DNA of 64,000 nucleotides from contig NZ_CP038159.1 of NCBI RefSeq assembly GCF_004526235.1, positions 1,364,001-1,428,000 of the forward strand. The letters are read 5' to 3'. The translations under genes and the position numbers were made by a program. Source of the DNA: Sphingobacterium sp. CZ-2 (GTDB lineage: Bacteria > Bacteroidota > Bacteroidia > Sphingobacteriales > Sphingobacteriaceae). Shown here piece by piece: positions 20,006-29,469 of this stretch. The stretch's first letter is position 1; each line of letters starts with the position of its first letter. The notes beneath the pieces were generated by a model. It ran no database searches. It was not told where the DNA came from and was given only the letters and a program-made list of their open reading frames with translations.

Positions 20006-20887
20006 ATGATGAACGAGCTTCAAGGAGCAGGTGTTGCATTGGTAACACCCTTTAATGCAGATGGTACCGTCGATTACGAGACGTTAGCAAGACTTATCGA
20101 TTACCAGATCGAAGGTGGAATTGATTATTTGGTTTCTCTTGGTACTACCGGAGAAACAGCAACCTTAAATCAAGAGGAACGAAAGCAGGTCTGGGCATTT
20201 ACTTCGAAGCATGTTAACAAAAGAATTCCGTTGGTGGCAGGTATTGGTGGAAACAATACCCATGAAATCGTGGAACAGGTGAAGAACTTTGAAAGCTTGG
20301 ATTATATGGCTATTCTTTCCGTATCGCCTTATTATAACAAGCCTACGCAAGAAGGGATTTATCAGCATTATAAAGCGGTTGCAGAAGCAGCAAAACTGCC
20401 TATTATTTTATATAATGTACCGGGAAGGACGGGTAGTAATATGAGTCCGGCGACAACGGTACGCTTGGCAAAGGATTTTTCGAATATTGTAGCGACGAAA
20501 GAAGCTTCTGGGAATTTTGCGCAGTTCAGTGAGATTTTGAGGGATAAGCCCGAAGGGTTTTTATTGATTTCTGGGGATGATCCAGTGACACTTCCGATGA
20601 TGGCGTTGGGAGCTGCAGGGATTATTTCTGTGGTGGGAAATGCTTATCCGAATAAGGTTTCAACCTTGGCGCATTTATGTGCGGAAGGTAATTTTGAAGA
20701 AGCAAGAGCGATTCATCAGGAGTTATTGAAGATTACGGATCTTTGTTTTGTGGAAGGAAATCCTTGTGGGGTGAAGTATATTTTGGAGAGGAAAGGATTT
20801 GGAAAGGATAATGTGAGGTTGCCTTTGGTTCCTGTTACTGATGGAACAAGGAAGTTGATTGATGAAGAGATGGAGGTTTTAGGGTAA
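20006..20887 (+). CDS. dapA: 4-hydroxy-tetrahydrodipicolinate synthase
   Basis: Condenses pyruvate with aspartate semialdehyde, the first lysine/diaminopimelate-specific step (293 residues, TIM barrel). Visible are the N-terminal GVALVTPF, the substrate loop GTTGETATL, the catalytic Tyr in YNVPGRTG and the Schiff-base lysine K165 in ATKEASGNF. The base composition changes along the gene: the first 60 bases of one early stretch (20041-20100) have about 13 C and 14 G, whereas the last 120 bases (20761-20880) have 8 C and about 41 G. That gradient points to the repeat block directly behind the stop. Confidence 0.96.
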   Translation: MMNELQGAGVALVTPFNADGTVDYETLARLIDYQIEGGIDYLVSLGTTGETATLNQEERKQVWAFTSKHVNKRIPLVAGIGGNNTHEIVEQVKNFESLDYMAILSVSPYYNKPTQEGIYQHYKAVAEAAKLPIILYNVPGRTGSNMSPATTVRLAKDFSNIVATKEASGNFAQFSEILRDKPEGFLLISGDDPVTLPMMALGAAGIISVVGNAYPNKVSTLAHLCAEGNFEEARAIHQELLKITDLCFVEGNPCGVKYILERKGFGKDNVRLPLVPVTDGTRKLIDEEMEVLG

Positions 20888-20894
20888 GTTGAAA

Positions 20895-21166
20895 CGTCAT
20901 TGCGCCTCGCGTCATTGCGAGGAACACGTAATTACGCCTACCCGTCATTGCGAGGAACGAAGCAATCTTCAGCCATGTCATGCTGAGCGAAGTCGAAGCA
21001 TCTACATGTGGTAACCGTAAAGATCCTTCGACTACGCTCAGGATGACAAAGGCTGCTCAGGATGTCAGAGTCCAAAGATTGCTTCGTCGTGCCTCCTCGC
21101 AATGACGTAAAGCTCCTCGCAATGACGTAAAGATCATGCAATTACGTAAAGCTCCTCGCAATGACG
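20895..21166. repeat. palindromic repeat block A
   Basis: A nested, imperfect palindrome. Outer arms, built from CGTCATTGCGAGGA and CGAAGCAATCTT units, run 20943-20969 and 21075-21107. Inner arms (GTCATGCTGAGCGAAGTCGA type) are 20977-21003 and 21021-21047. Extra half-units CCTCGCAATGACG follow up to 21166. The same units form blocks B (51616) and C (63588). Similar CGTCATTGCGAGGA-type repeats are known in many bacterial genomes and are non-coding. Short frames read through it are artefacts. Confidence 0.88.
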
Positions 21167-21266
21167 AAAATTCAACCAAGTTTCTTATTTTTAGGTATTC
21201 TTTTTGTGCTATCAACATACAACACTTTAAGACACACATACAACCCTATAAGAAAAAAACATCGTT

Positions 21267-21698
21267 ATGGAAACTTCAAACCAACCCCCTAAACAAGAAA
21301 AATCCATGTTCAAGAAAATCCTAGGATGGTTCTTTTTGGTATTATTCGCAGGAATTGCCATTGCCATCTTCTTTAAATATTTCTTTGTATTCGGCGAAGG
21401 TGTCAAATCCGGCGAATTGAACTACGCGGTCAAAAAAGGCAATATCTTCAAAACCTACGAAGGAAAACTCATCCAAGAAGGGATCAGGACCCAATCAACA
21501 GGCGCCGGTCTTTCCAGCAATGAGTTTGAATTCTCCATTGCCAATGATTCCATTTACCAAATCCTGGAAAGCAATTCTGGAAAATCCTTCGACCTACACT
21601 ATAAAGAGTACCACGGCGTTATTCCATGGCGTGGAAACACCCGCTATATCGTCGATAAAGTAGTCGAAATCCGCGAAGCAAAACCTAGAGGATTTTAG
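21267..21698 (+). CDS. conserved membrane-anchored protein of unknown function
   Basis: A 143-residue protein. A charged N-terminus precedes one membrane helix (about residues 22-42, ILGWFFLVLFAGIAIAIFF), then a soluble domain with KKGNIFKTYEGKLI, LHYKEYHGVIPWRG and a final IVDKVVEI strand. It resembles a Bacteroidota family often labelled '6-phosphogluconate dehydrogenase' by automatic annotation, but nothing in it looks like that enzyme. The role is unknown. Unlike the end of dapA, its + strand carries more C than G. Confidence 0.7.
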   Translation: METSNQPPKQEKSMFKKILGWFFLVLFAGIAIAIFFKYFFVFGEGVKSGELNYAVKKGNIFKTYEGKLIQEGIRTQSTGAGLSSNEFEFSIANDSIYQILESNSGKSFDLHYKEYHGVIPWRGNTRYIVDKVVEIREAKPRGF

Positions 21699-21725
21699 GT
21701 TTCTTCAATTTTTTTAGGTAAAACG

Positions 21726-21756
21726 TTGCAAATATTGATTTCACACCCTATATTTG
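21726..21756 (+). promoter_or_regulatory. promoter of the met operon
   Basis: TTG (21726-21728), a 20-base spacer and TATATTTG (21749-21756) fit the Bacteroidota promoter. Transcription starting near 21763 would place the SAM-I aptamer 47 bases into the transcript. Confidence 0.7.
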
Positions 21757-21809
21757 CGACGTACTTCAATAGTAGTACCCTAATCAATACCCTTCTCTGA
21801 ATGGTCTTG

Positions 21810-21920
21810 ATTTATAAAGAAGTGGCGAGAGACTGGCTCTATGACCCACTGGCAACCTTCAACGTGATTGAAAAGGTGCCAATTCCTGTCCGAAGCAATA
21901 ATGCTTAGGAGCATATAAAT
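21810..21920 (+). ncRNA. SAM-I (S-box) riboswitch
   Basis: The aptamer binds S-adenosylmethionine and turns down the genes behind it. P1 is ATTTATA (21810-21816) with TATAAAT (21914-21920). The conserved core reads GAGAGACTGGCTCTATGA, then ACTGGCAACC, the P3 hairpin, GGTGCCAATTCCTG, and a P4 hairpin with AAGCA/TGCTT inside TCCT/AGGA. Sequence and order match the S-box consensus. It lies about 200 bases ahead of metY. Confidence 0.92.
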
Positions 21921-21987
21921 GAAATAGACTATGACAATTACATCATCAAAATCTACATTTCAAGCTTGCTGTATAACGCGAATGCGT

Positions 21988-22039
21988 TAGTCGTCGGTAT
22001 GTTTATACATTCCCTTTCTCAAAGGCAAAAGGGAAAAAC

Positions 22040-22059
<20 letters not shown>
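21988..22059 (+). promoter_or_regulatory. long hairpin in the riboswitch expression region
   Basis: TAGTCGTC (21988-21995) pairs with GACGACTA (22052-22059). Inside, GGTATGTTT pairs with AAACATGACC (one bulge) and CCCTTT (22012-22017) with AAAGGG (22028-22033). No U tract follows, so a simple terminator is unlikely. The hairpin covers the start codon of a short reading frame (22040). Confidence 0.55.
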
Positions 22060-23426
<1,367 letters not shown>

Positions 23427-23464
23427 ATCATAATAGGTCTTAGCATAAGCATAAATTAGAGCAC

Positions 23465-24529
23465 ATGAGTCTTAAAATATTCGAATATGGACAGGAATTC
23501 CCACTGGAAAGTGGGAAGAAACTGCCAAATATTCAGATTGCTTATCATACTTATGGTGAGTTGAATGCCGACAAATCCAATGTTATTTGGGTTTGCCACG
23601 CATTGACGGCCAATTCTGATGTTTTTGATTGGTGGCCAGGATTATTCGGTGAAGAGGAATTATTCAATGACAAAGAATATTTCATTGTTTGCGCGAATGT
23701 GTTGGGATCCCATTATGGATCTACCAATCCCCTATCCATCAACCCTGAAACTGCGGAGCCTTATTACCTGGATTTCCCGCAGTTCACGATCCGGGATATC
23801 ATCCATGGTCATGATCTGCTGGCAGCACATCTTGGTATTACCGAAATCAACACCTTGATCGGTGGCTCTCTTGGTGGGCAGCAGGTGCTCGAATGGGCAG
23901 CTTCCAAAACCATCAAGATCCATAACCTGATCGCCATAGGTACCAATGCCTTTTTCTCCCCTTGGGGAATCGCGTTCAATGAAAGCCAGCGTTTGGCATT
24001 GACCGCCGACCCAAGTTTCTATGAGAAAAGGCCTGATGCCGGACTGAATGGCCTAAAGGCAGCCAGAAGTATGGCGCTGATATCCTACAGAACCTATAAT
24101 GCTTATGGGGTGACCCAGGTGGAGTCTGACCATGATAAAACCGATCAATACAAGGCTTCGTCCTACCAATCCTATCAAGGCGATAAACTGGTGAAACGGT
24201 TCAATGCCCTGAGCTATTGGTATCTGACCAAGGCCATGGACAGCCATCATCTTGGTAGAAGCCGTGGTGCCGTAGAAGAGGTCTTACACGGGATCCAAGG
24301 TATCAACACCTTGGTGATTGGCATACCTTCTGATGTATTATTCCCTCCACAGGAGCAGGAATTCATCGCCAAAAATATCCCGAATGCAGAATATTATGAA
24401 CTACATTCCTTTTTCGGGCATGACGGTTTCCTTATTGAGACCAAAACATTAACACAAGTCATTGGAAATTTCCTAGCAAAATATAATAGTAAAGCAGAAC
24501 AATTAAATTTAATACAAGAAAATGAGTAA
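23465..24529 (+). CDS. metX: homoserine O-acetyltransferase
   Basis: Acetylates homoserine with acetyl-CoA, supplying the MetY substrate (354 residues, alpha/beta-hydrolase fold). The nucleophile is S135 in GGSLGGQQVLEWA; the acid is expected at SDVLFPP and the His at FFGHDGFLIE. The N-terminal IAYHTYGELNADKSN is typical. It starts 38 bases after metY and overlaps hom by 8 bases. Confidence 0.95.
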   Translation: MSLKIFEYGQEFPLESGKKLPNIQIAYHTYGELNADKSNVIWVCHALTANSDVFDWWPGLFGEEELFNDKEYFIVCANVLGSHYGSTNPLSINPETAEPYYLDFPQFTIRDIIHGHDLLAAHLGITEINTLIGGSLGGQQVLEWAASKTIKIHNLIAIGTNAFFSPWGIAFNESQRLALTADPSFYEKRPDAGLNGLKAARSMALISYRTYNAYGVTQVESDHDKTDQYKASSYQSYQGDKLVKRFNALSYWYLTKAMDSHHLGRSRGAVEEVLHGIQGINTLVIGIPSDVLFPPQEQEFIAKNIPNAEYYELHSFFGHDGFLIETKTLTQVIGNFLAKYNSKAEQLNLIQENE

Positions 24530-25703
24530 GAAACTGACCATCGGTATGTTCGGATTTGGAGTGGTGGGACAAGGGTTATACGATATCATCAAAACAAAAA
24601 ACTTAAACCTGGAGATCAAGAAATTCGTGATCAAAAACGCAGATAAAAAAAGAACTTTACCTGCCGAATTGTTCAGTACAGATCCGAATGCGATTCTTGA
24701 CGATCCAGAGATCAATACCGTTGTGGAATTGATCGATGATGCCGAAGCAGCATTTGAAATCACCAAACGTGCATTATCTTCAGGCAAAAATGTGGTATCG
24801 GCAAATAAGAAAATGATTGCTACCCATCTGGAGGAATTGACCGAAATCCAACAACAGCATGGTACATCCTTACTTTATGAAGGAGCGGTCTGCGGAAGTA
24901 TCCCGATCATCAGAAATCTGGAAGAATATTACGACAACGAATTGTTGCATTCGGTAAGCGGTATATTCAATGGTTCATCCAACTATATCCTTTCCAAGAT
25001 CTTCAACGAGAACCAAAGTTATGATGCTGCCCTGAAAAAGGCGCAGGAATTAGGTTTTGCGGAAACCGACCCCACCTTGGATGTAGGCGGTTATGATCCA
25101 AAATACAAATTGGCCATTGTAGCTTCCCATGCCTATGGGGTTTACATCGATCCGGAATTGATCCTTAATTTAGGAATCGACAAATTGGGAAATGCCGATA
25201 TCAAATATGCCCGTGAGAAAAACTATAAGATCAAATTGATCCCATTGGCTAAAGAAGTATCCAATAACGAAGTCGTCCTATACGTATTGCCAAAATTCAT
25301 TTCGAACAACAGTATGTTGTACAATGTGGAAAATGAGAACAATGGGGTGTTGGTAAAAGCGGCTTTTGCCGATGAGCAATTTTTCTACGGAAAAGGCGCT
25401 GGTGGCCACCCAACCGGTTCTGCAGTGCTTTCAGATATCGCAGCGCTTCGTTATGACTACAAATACGAATACAAAAAACATTTAGAATCGCAAGAGGTAA
25501 GCTATACCACGAATTACGACATTAAGGTATATTTCCGTTATGAGGATGAAGATGTATTGGAAAACATCAGCTTTATCAACATATCTGAACGATTCTACAG
25601 TGATGAACATAAGTATGTGATCGGCACGATCAACATTCAAGAGATTATTGACAAACGATCATTGATCCATCAGGACGGGAATTTCCTAGCTGAAATTTTA
25701 TAA
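24522..25703 (+). CDS. hom: homoserine dehydrogenase
   Basis: Reduces aspartate semialdehyde to homoserine with NAD(P)H (393 residues). GFGVVGQGLYDII is the Rossmann loop; YEGAVCGSIPIIR, NGSSNYILSKI and AETDPTLDVGGYDPKYKLAI form the catalytic domain with the Lys of DPKYK. A C-terminal regulatory segment without a clear ACT repeat ends the protein. There is no aspartokinase fusion. The overlap with metX indicates coupled translation, so the operon carries the homoserine to homocysteine route under SAM control. Confidence 0.94.
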   Translation: MSKKLTIGMFGFGVVGQGLYDIIKTKNLNLEIKKFVIKNADKKRTLPAELFSTDPNAILDDPEINTVVELIDDAEAAFEITKRALSSGKNVVSANKKMIATHLEELTEIQQQHGTSLLYEGAVCGSIPIIRNLEEYYDNELLHSVSGIFNGSSNYILSKIFNENQSYDAALKKAQELGFAETDPTLDVGGYDPKYKLAIVASHAYGVYIDPELILNLGIDKLGNADIKYAREKNYKIKLIPLAKEVSNNEVVLYVLPKFISNNSMLYNVENENNGVLVKAAFADEQFFYGKGAGGHPTGSAVLSDIAALRYDYKYEYKKHLESQEVSYTTNYDIKVYFRYEDEDVLENISFINISERFYSDEHKYVIGTINIQEIIDKRSLIHQDGNFLAEIL

Positions 25704-25769
25704 GCCTATTTTCTTTCTTGATGCATATTTTTTAGTATATTGTCGTATAAACTTAAAAAATAAGAAGTC

Positions 25770-25958
25770 ATGAGAAAATGGAGTATGATGGGATTGCTCC
25801 AGGTAGTTAGTTTGGCATTATTTGCCCAAGAAGACACAACTACAGGAGAAGTTGTAGATAACGCATCACCTACAGCATTTGTGGTGATCGGCGTGATAAT
25901 ATTGATCGTTGTTATTTACGTGTTATATAGTCGACAAAAAAGGCGATATAACGATTAA
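25770..25958 (+). CDS. small membrane protein, unknown
   Basis: A 62-residue protein. A hydrophobic N-terminus ending in LALFAQ looks like a signal peptide; a short acidic/Thr segment follows, then one membrane helix (about residues 35-53, AFVVIGVIILIVVIYVLY) and a basic tail (SRQKRRYND). It sits alone with a strong terminator behind it, which supports a real gene. No family is recognised. Confidence 0.6.
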   Translation: MRKWSMMGLLQVVSLALFAQEDTTTGEVVDNASPTAFVVIGVIILIVVIYVLYSRQKRRYND

Positions 25959-25970
25959 AAATAAAAAAGG

Positions 25971-26009
25971 AAAAAAGCTGTATCCGAACCAATGGGTACA
26001 GCTTTTTTT
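25971..26009 (+). terminator. intrinsic terminator after the small membrane protein
   Basis: The arms AAAAAAGCTGTA (25971-25982) and TACAGCTTTTTT (25997-26008) pair perfectly around a short loop containing CC/GG. Confidence 0.88.
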
Positions 26010-26143
26010 GTGGTTATTGGCTTCGGACTGAAAGCATAGTGAAAGTAATGTAAAAGTATGTTTTTAGTAACCTAAGCATACTAAAACATGCTTTAAGTAT
26101 GCTTTAACCTTGATTTCAGAGCGAAAACAACCTTTTACCATAC

Positions 26144-26181
26144 AAAAAAGAGGCCTTATCAATTATTTGATAAGGCCTCTT
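26144..26181 (-). terminator. intrinsic terminator after the response regulator
   Basis: The 15-base arms AAGAGGCCTTATCAA (26148-26162) and TTGATAAGGCCTCTT (26167-26181) have a 4-base loop; on - a T run follows. Confidence 0.9.
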
Positions 26182-26217
26182 CCTTAGTATTATTTACCGA
26201 TATTGAATAGCTCCCGA

Positions 26218-27603
26218 TTAGTCTCTTTTCAAACCGTATTTTTCAATCTTACTGTATAAATGACTTCTTTGTATATCCAGATCGTCGGCTGTTTTGGACA
26301 CATTCCAATTGTTCTTCTCCAATTTATATTTGATGAATTCACATTCCGAATAATCCTTGAAATCCTGGAAAGAAGTGAATTGCTCCAGGTCAAAACCTTT
26401 GGCCGTTGCTGTATCATTTCCAGTAATTGATTTTGCCGATACCGGGCCTCCTGGGTTCGCAAATGTCAATACATCATCTTCCGTGATTTTCTTATCACAA
26501 AGAATGATCAACCTTTCGATCATATTGCGCAGCTCACGGATGTTACCTGTCCAAGGAAGAGATTGCAATGCCAGCATCGCATCTGGTGTAAAGGTTTTCA
26601 CCGGCATGCTGTATTCTGCGCAGATTTCCTCACAGAACGAGTTTGCAAGCGTAGGAATATCATCCTTACGTTCTGCCAATGAAGGCACATGGATCAAGAT
26701 CACACTTAAACGGTGGTACAAGTCCATACGGAAATTACCATCTTCGATTTCCTTCAACAGATCCTTATTGGTTGCGGCAATGACACGTACATTCACGTCG
26801 ATTTCCTTTTCGCCACCAACACGGGTTATTTTGTTTTCCTGCAGCGCACGAAGTACTTTCGCCTGTGCAGAAAGGCTCATGTCCCCTATCTCGTCCAAGA
26901 AAAGCGTTCCATTATTGGCTTGCTCAAATTTTCCGATACGTTGTTTTACCGCCGAGGTGAATGATCCTTTCTCGTGCCCGAACAATTCGGATTCGATCAG
27001 TTCTGAAGGGATCGCCGCACAGTTCACCTCTACCAAAGTAGAGCTGGAGCGGGTAGACTTTTCGTGCAACCAACGCGCCACCAATTCTTTACCAGCACCG
27101 TTGGCACCGGTAATTAATACACGAGCTTCTGTTGGAGCAACTTTATCAATCGTTTCCTTGATCAAACTGATTCCAGAAGAATCCCCTAGGATTTCTTTGG
27201 TTTTGGAAAACTTCCGTTTTAGGACTTTGGTTTCCTTTACCAAGGATCCTTTTTCGAGTGCGTTACGAACAGTGATCAACAAACGGTTCAGATCCAAGGG
27301 TTTTTCCAAGAAATCAAAAGCGCCTTTACGGGCTGCTTCTACCGCTGTTTCGATCGTACCGTGACCAGAGATCATTATGAACGGGATATCAGAGAATTCT
27401 TTGGCAGCGGTCAACACTTCCATTCCATCCATCTTGTTCATCTTGATATCACATAGTACAAGATCGATCTTCTCCTTTTTAAGGATTTTCAGACCATCTT
27501 CACCGTTATCGACATCAAGTACTTTGTAGTCTTCATATTCTAGGATATCACGAAGGGAACTTCGGATAGGGCGTTCATCATCGATGATTAAAACTGTAGT
27601 CAT
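26218..27603 (-). CDS. sigma54-dependent response regulator, NtrC type
   Basis: A 461-residue activator. Receiver domain: DD at 8-9, phosphoacceptor D52 (LCDIKMNKMDG), conserved Lys in FLEKPLD. AAA+ domain: Walker A TGANGAGKE, the sigma54-contact loop GSFTSA in place of the usual GAFTGA, Walker B LFLDEIGDM, and RVIAATNKDL. A Fis-type helix-turn-helix closes it (NWNVSKTADDLDIQRSHLYSKI). An ATG at 27603 is chosen because it starts directly at the receiver (MTTVLIIDDE) and avoids the rnpB transcript. No histidine kinase is nearby, so its sensor is elsewhere. Confidence 0.92.
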   Translation of the reverse strand: MTTVLIIDDERPIRSSLRDILEYEDYKVLDVDNGEDGLKILKKEKIDLVLCDIKMNKMDGMEVLTAAKEFSDIPFIMISGHGTIETAVEAARKGAFDFLEKPLDLNRLLITVRNALEKGSLVKETKVLKRKFSKTKEILGDSSGISLIKETIDKVAPTEARVLITGANGAGKELVARWLHEKSTRSSSTLVEVNCAAIPSELIESELFGHEKGSFTSAVKQRIGKFEQANNGTLFLDEIGDMSLSAQAKVLRALQENKITRVGGEKEIDVNVRVIAATNKDLLKEIEDGNFRMDLYHRLSVILIHVPSLAERKDDIPTLANSFCEEICAEYSMPVKTFTPDAMLALQSLPWTGNIRELRNMIERLIILCDKKITEDDVLTFANPGGPVSAKSITGNDTATAKGFDLEQFTSFQDFKDYSECEFIKYKLEKNNWNVSKTADDLDIQRSHLYSKIEKYGLKRD

Positions 27604-27656
27604 ATAAAATGTTCCTATTTTTCTAGGCTGCGATAATTTAACAAATAAAGTAAAAA

Positions 27657-28030
27657 GAAGCAAACTTTATAAGCCGGGTTCTGTATCCCCGAGGGGATTT
27701 CTATCATTTATCTAGGATTATGCTCGCGCATAACCTCCATCAACCTACCCATTGTGAGGTCCCGAAGGAAGAAAACGAGCAGCTTTCGACTCTCACAACC
27801 TATTTGGTTTTTCAACACACGAGGTTTACCGAGATGTATGTTACCATACAAATCCGTGAGCTCTTACCTCACGTTTTCACCCTTACCATGTTGCCATGGC
27901 GGTATCATTTCTGTGGCACTTGCTGTCTACCCGAAGGCATCCTTCCTGTTAGGAAGCGTGTTGCTCTGTGTTGCCCGGACTTTCCTCTCGCCTTATTCGA
28001 TAAAGGCCAGCGATAGAACGAGTTTGCTTC
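27657..28030 (-). ncRNA. rnpB: RNase P RNA, bacterial type A
   Basis: The catalytic RNA that matures tRNA 5' ends. On - the 5' end GAAGCAAACT pairs with the 3' end AGTTTGCTTC (P1). The universal GAGGAAAGTCCGGGC element follows near the 5' end and GAACCCGGCTTAT near the 3' end. Length is about 374 bases. A T run (27651-27656 on +, read as U tract) lies right behind P1. Reading frames drawn through this region are not genes. Confidence 0.96.
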
Positions 28031-28036
28031 AAGCTG

Positions 28037-28044
28037 CAAAACTA
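28037..28044 (-). promoter_or_regulatory. -7 promoter element of rnpB
   Basis: TAGTTTTG on - is a perfect TAnnTTTG element. It ends six bases before the deduced rnpB 5' end at 28030, which fits the distance expected for this promoter type. A clear -33 box is lacking. Confidence 0.65.
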
Positions 28045-28227
28045 CGAAAAAAACAATTTAATATCGGCCTAACGAAATACTATATCGTTGTTGTTATAAC
28101 TTATAATTATTTGAAAGTTTTTTGTTTTCTATTGTAGCGAAATGAATTTTAGTTTCGTCATAGGAGAAACATTTATGCGCAACATGTTTATTTTATTCAT
28201 TCACAAATTAATTTTAATAAATAATAT

Positions 28228-28620
28228 ATGAAAACTATTTCTTACTTAAAGATTGCTACAGCGATTGCACTTATTTCATTCAGCACTTCATGCAAAAAGA
28301 AAAAAACTGAGCCTAATCCAGTAAGTATCGCTTACAAAATCACGACTGCATCGAAAGAAAAGATTAAAATGACCAATCTTTCCGTAACCAGTACAAAAGG
28401 AAAAGACTCAGTGATCACAGCTGCACTGGATGTTCCTAAAACCGTGGCTACTAGACGTGCTATGCCAGGAAAAGGCTATACGGTAGCGTTGAAGACAAAG
28501 ATCGATAAACCAGCAAAAATTACCTTGGAGATCCTAGTAAACAATAAAGTAGTAAAAACTTCCAAAGACATTGATGTTAAGGATATCAGCAAGGAAGTTA
28601 AATTAGAACATAAGTTTTAA
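28228..28620 (+). CDS. small lipoprotein, unknown
   Basis: A 130-residue protein with a signal peptide and lipobox (ISFSTSC, Cys near 22) followed by a lysine-rich run (KKKKTEPNP). The rest is a beta-rich domain with many Lys and Thr (YKITTASKEKIKMTNLSVTST; KPAKITLEILVNNKVVKTS), compatible with a small immunoglobulin-like fold. The function is unknown. A terminator follows. Confidence 0.65.
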   Translation: MKTISYLKIATAIALISFSTSCKKKKTEPNPVSIAYKITTASKEKIKMTNLSVTSTKGKDSVITAALDVPKTVATRRAMPGKGYTVALKTKIDKPAKITLEILVNNKVVKTSKDIDVKDISKEVKLEHKF

Positions 28621-28678
28621 GTTGATAGATGCGCTATATGAATATATAAATTTTTAGAACTCTCTTTTTACCCTAGTT

Positions 28679-28711
28679 AACCATAGCTCCAAATCGAGCT
28701 ATGGTTTTTTT
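28679..28711 (+). terminator. intrinsic terminator after the small lipoprotein
   Basis: The arms AACCATAGCTC (28679-28689) and GAGCTATGGTT (28696-28706) are followed by a T tract. Confidence 0.88.
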
Positions 28712-28770
28712 GTTAACAAATAAATAATATTAACATATTAATCATTAACTTTCCCCTAACAATATATTTT

Positions 28771-28778
28771 TACTTTTG
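28771..28778 (+). promoter_or_regulatory. -7 promoter element for the PAP2-GtrA-GT39 operon
   Basis: TACTTTTG is a perfect -7 element, 29 bases before the ATG; TTTC at about 28750-28753, 17 bases upstream, is a weak -33 match. Confidence 0.6.
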
Positions 28779-28807
28779 CTGAATAAATCAATATTAACTG
28801 TCATTGG

Positions 28808-29467
28808 ATGAATCGGATAAAGCTTCTCTATCGGTTAAACAAAACCAACTTGAGCATTTTTTTCGTTTGGTATGTGCTCATTAGTGTAATTGTCTTTTCA
28901 ACCCCACGTATCAGTTCGTTCCAATGGATCAATTCCATGAACCACCAGATACTGGATTATTTTTTCAGTCTGCTCACCCAATTCGGTGATGGCATTTTCG
29001 TGATGCTCGTGGCGGTACTATTCTTTTTTCTAAGATCAAGAAAGATCGGTATTGCCATTGCTGCCAGCTATATTGGTTCCGGATTGATCTGTTCGGTACT
29101 AAAAAGATCTTTTCAGGCGCATCGTCCGGCTTTTTTTCTTAAAGAAGACCCCAGCTTCCATTCCCTATCCTGGCTACCCTTATCCCATCATAATGCCTTT
29201 CCATCTGGACATACCACCTCAGCCTTTGCTTTAGCTTTTACCTTAATGCTATTCAGCAAGGATAAAAGGCTGGCCATGATGGCTATGGTTCTGGCTTGCC
29301 TGACGGGGTATTCAAGGGTTTACTTGGGTCAGCATTTTTTGGATGATGTGTGGTTTGGATCCATCCTTGGAGCAGGTTTTTCTTGTCTGTATTTTCTGAT
29401 GTATTCCTATTTCGGCGAGAAAAAACTAAGCCGAAGCCAACTCTTTCCCCCTTCATTTAAGATATAA
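28808..29467 (+). CDS. PAP2-family phosphatase
   Basis: A 219-residue membrane phosphatase with about six helices. The three PAP2 motifs are present: KRSFQAHRP (KX6RP), PSGHTTS (PSGH) and SRVYLGQHFLDD (SRX5HX3D). Members remove phosphate from undecaprenyl-pyrophosphate, phosphatidylglycerol-phosphate or lipid A. It is followed after 2 bases by a GtrA protein and then a GT39 transferase, which suggests a role in a lipid-linked sugar or lipid A modification unit. Confidence 0.9.
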   Translation: MNRIKLLYRLNKTNLSIFFVWYVLISVIVFSTPRISSFQWINSMNHQILDYFFSLLTQFGDGIFVMLVAVLFFFLRSRKIGIAIAASYIGSGLICSVLKRSFQAHRPAFFLKEDPSFHSLSWLPLSHHNAFPSGHTTSAFALAFTLMLFSKDKRLAMMAMVLACLTGYSRVYLGQHFLDDVWFGSILGAGFSCLYFLMYSYFGEKKLSRSQLFPPSFKI

Positions 29468-29469
29468 CC

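Noticed and set aside
21267..21698. Label as 6-phosphogluconate dehydrogenase
   Set aside because: A 143-residue membrane-anchored protein has no Rossmann fold or 6PGDH motif; the label is probably an inherited error.
26357..27364. A 335-codon + strand frame
   Set aside because: It is antisense to the response regulator, Ser-rich with no motif, and typical of mirror frames of AAA+ genes.
27720..28137. Two + strand reading frames of about 100-127 codons
   Set aside because: They run antisense through the RNase P RNA, whose conserved elements explain the sequence.
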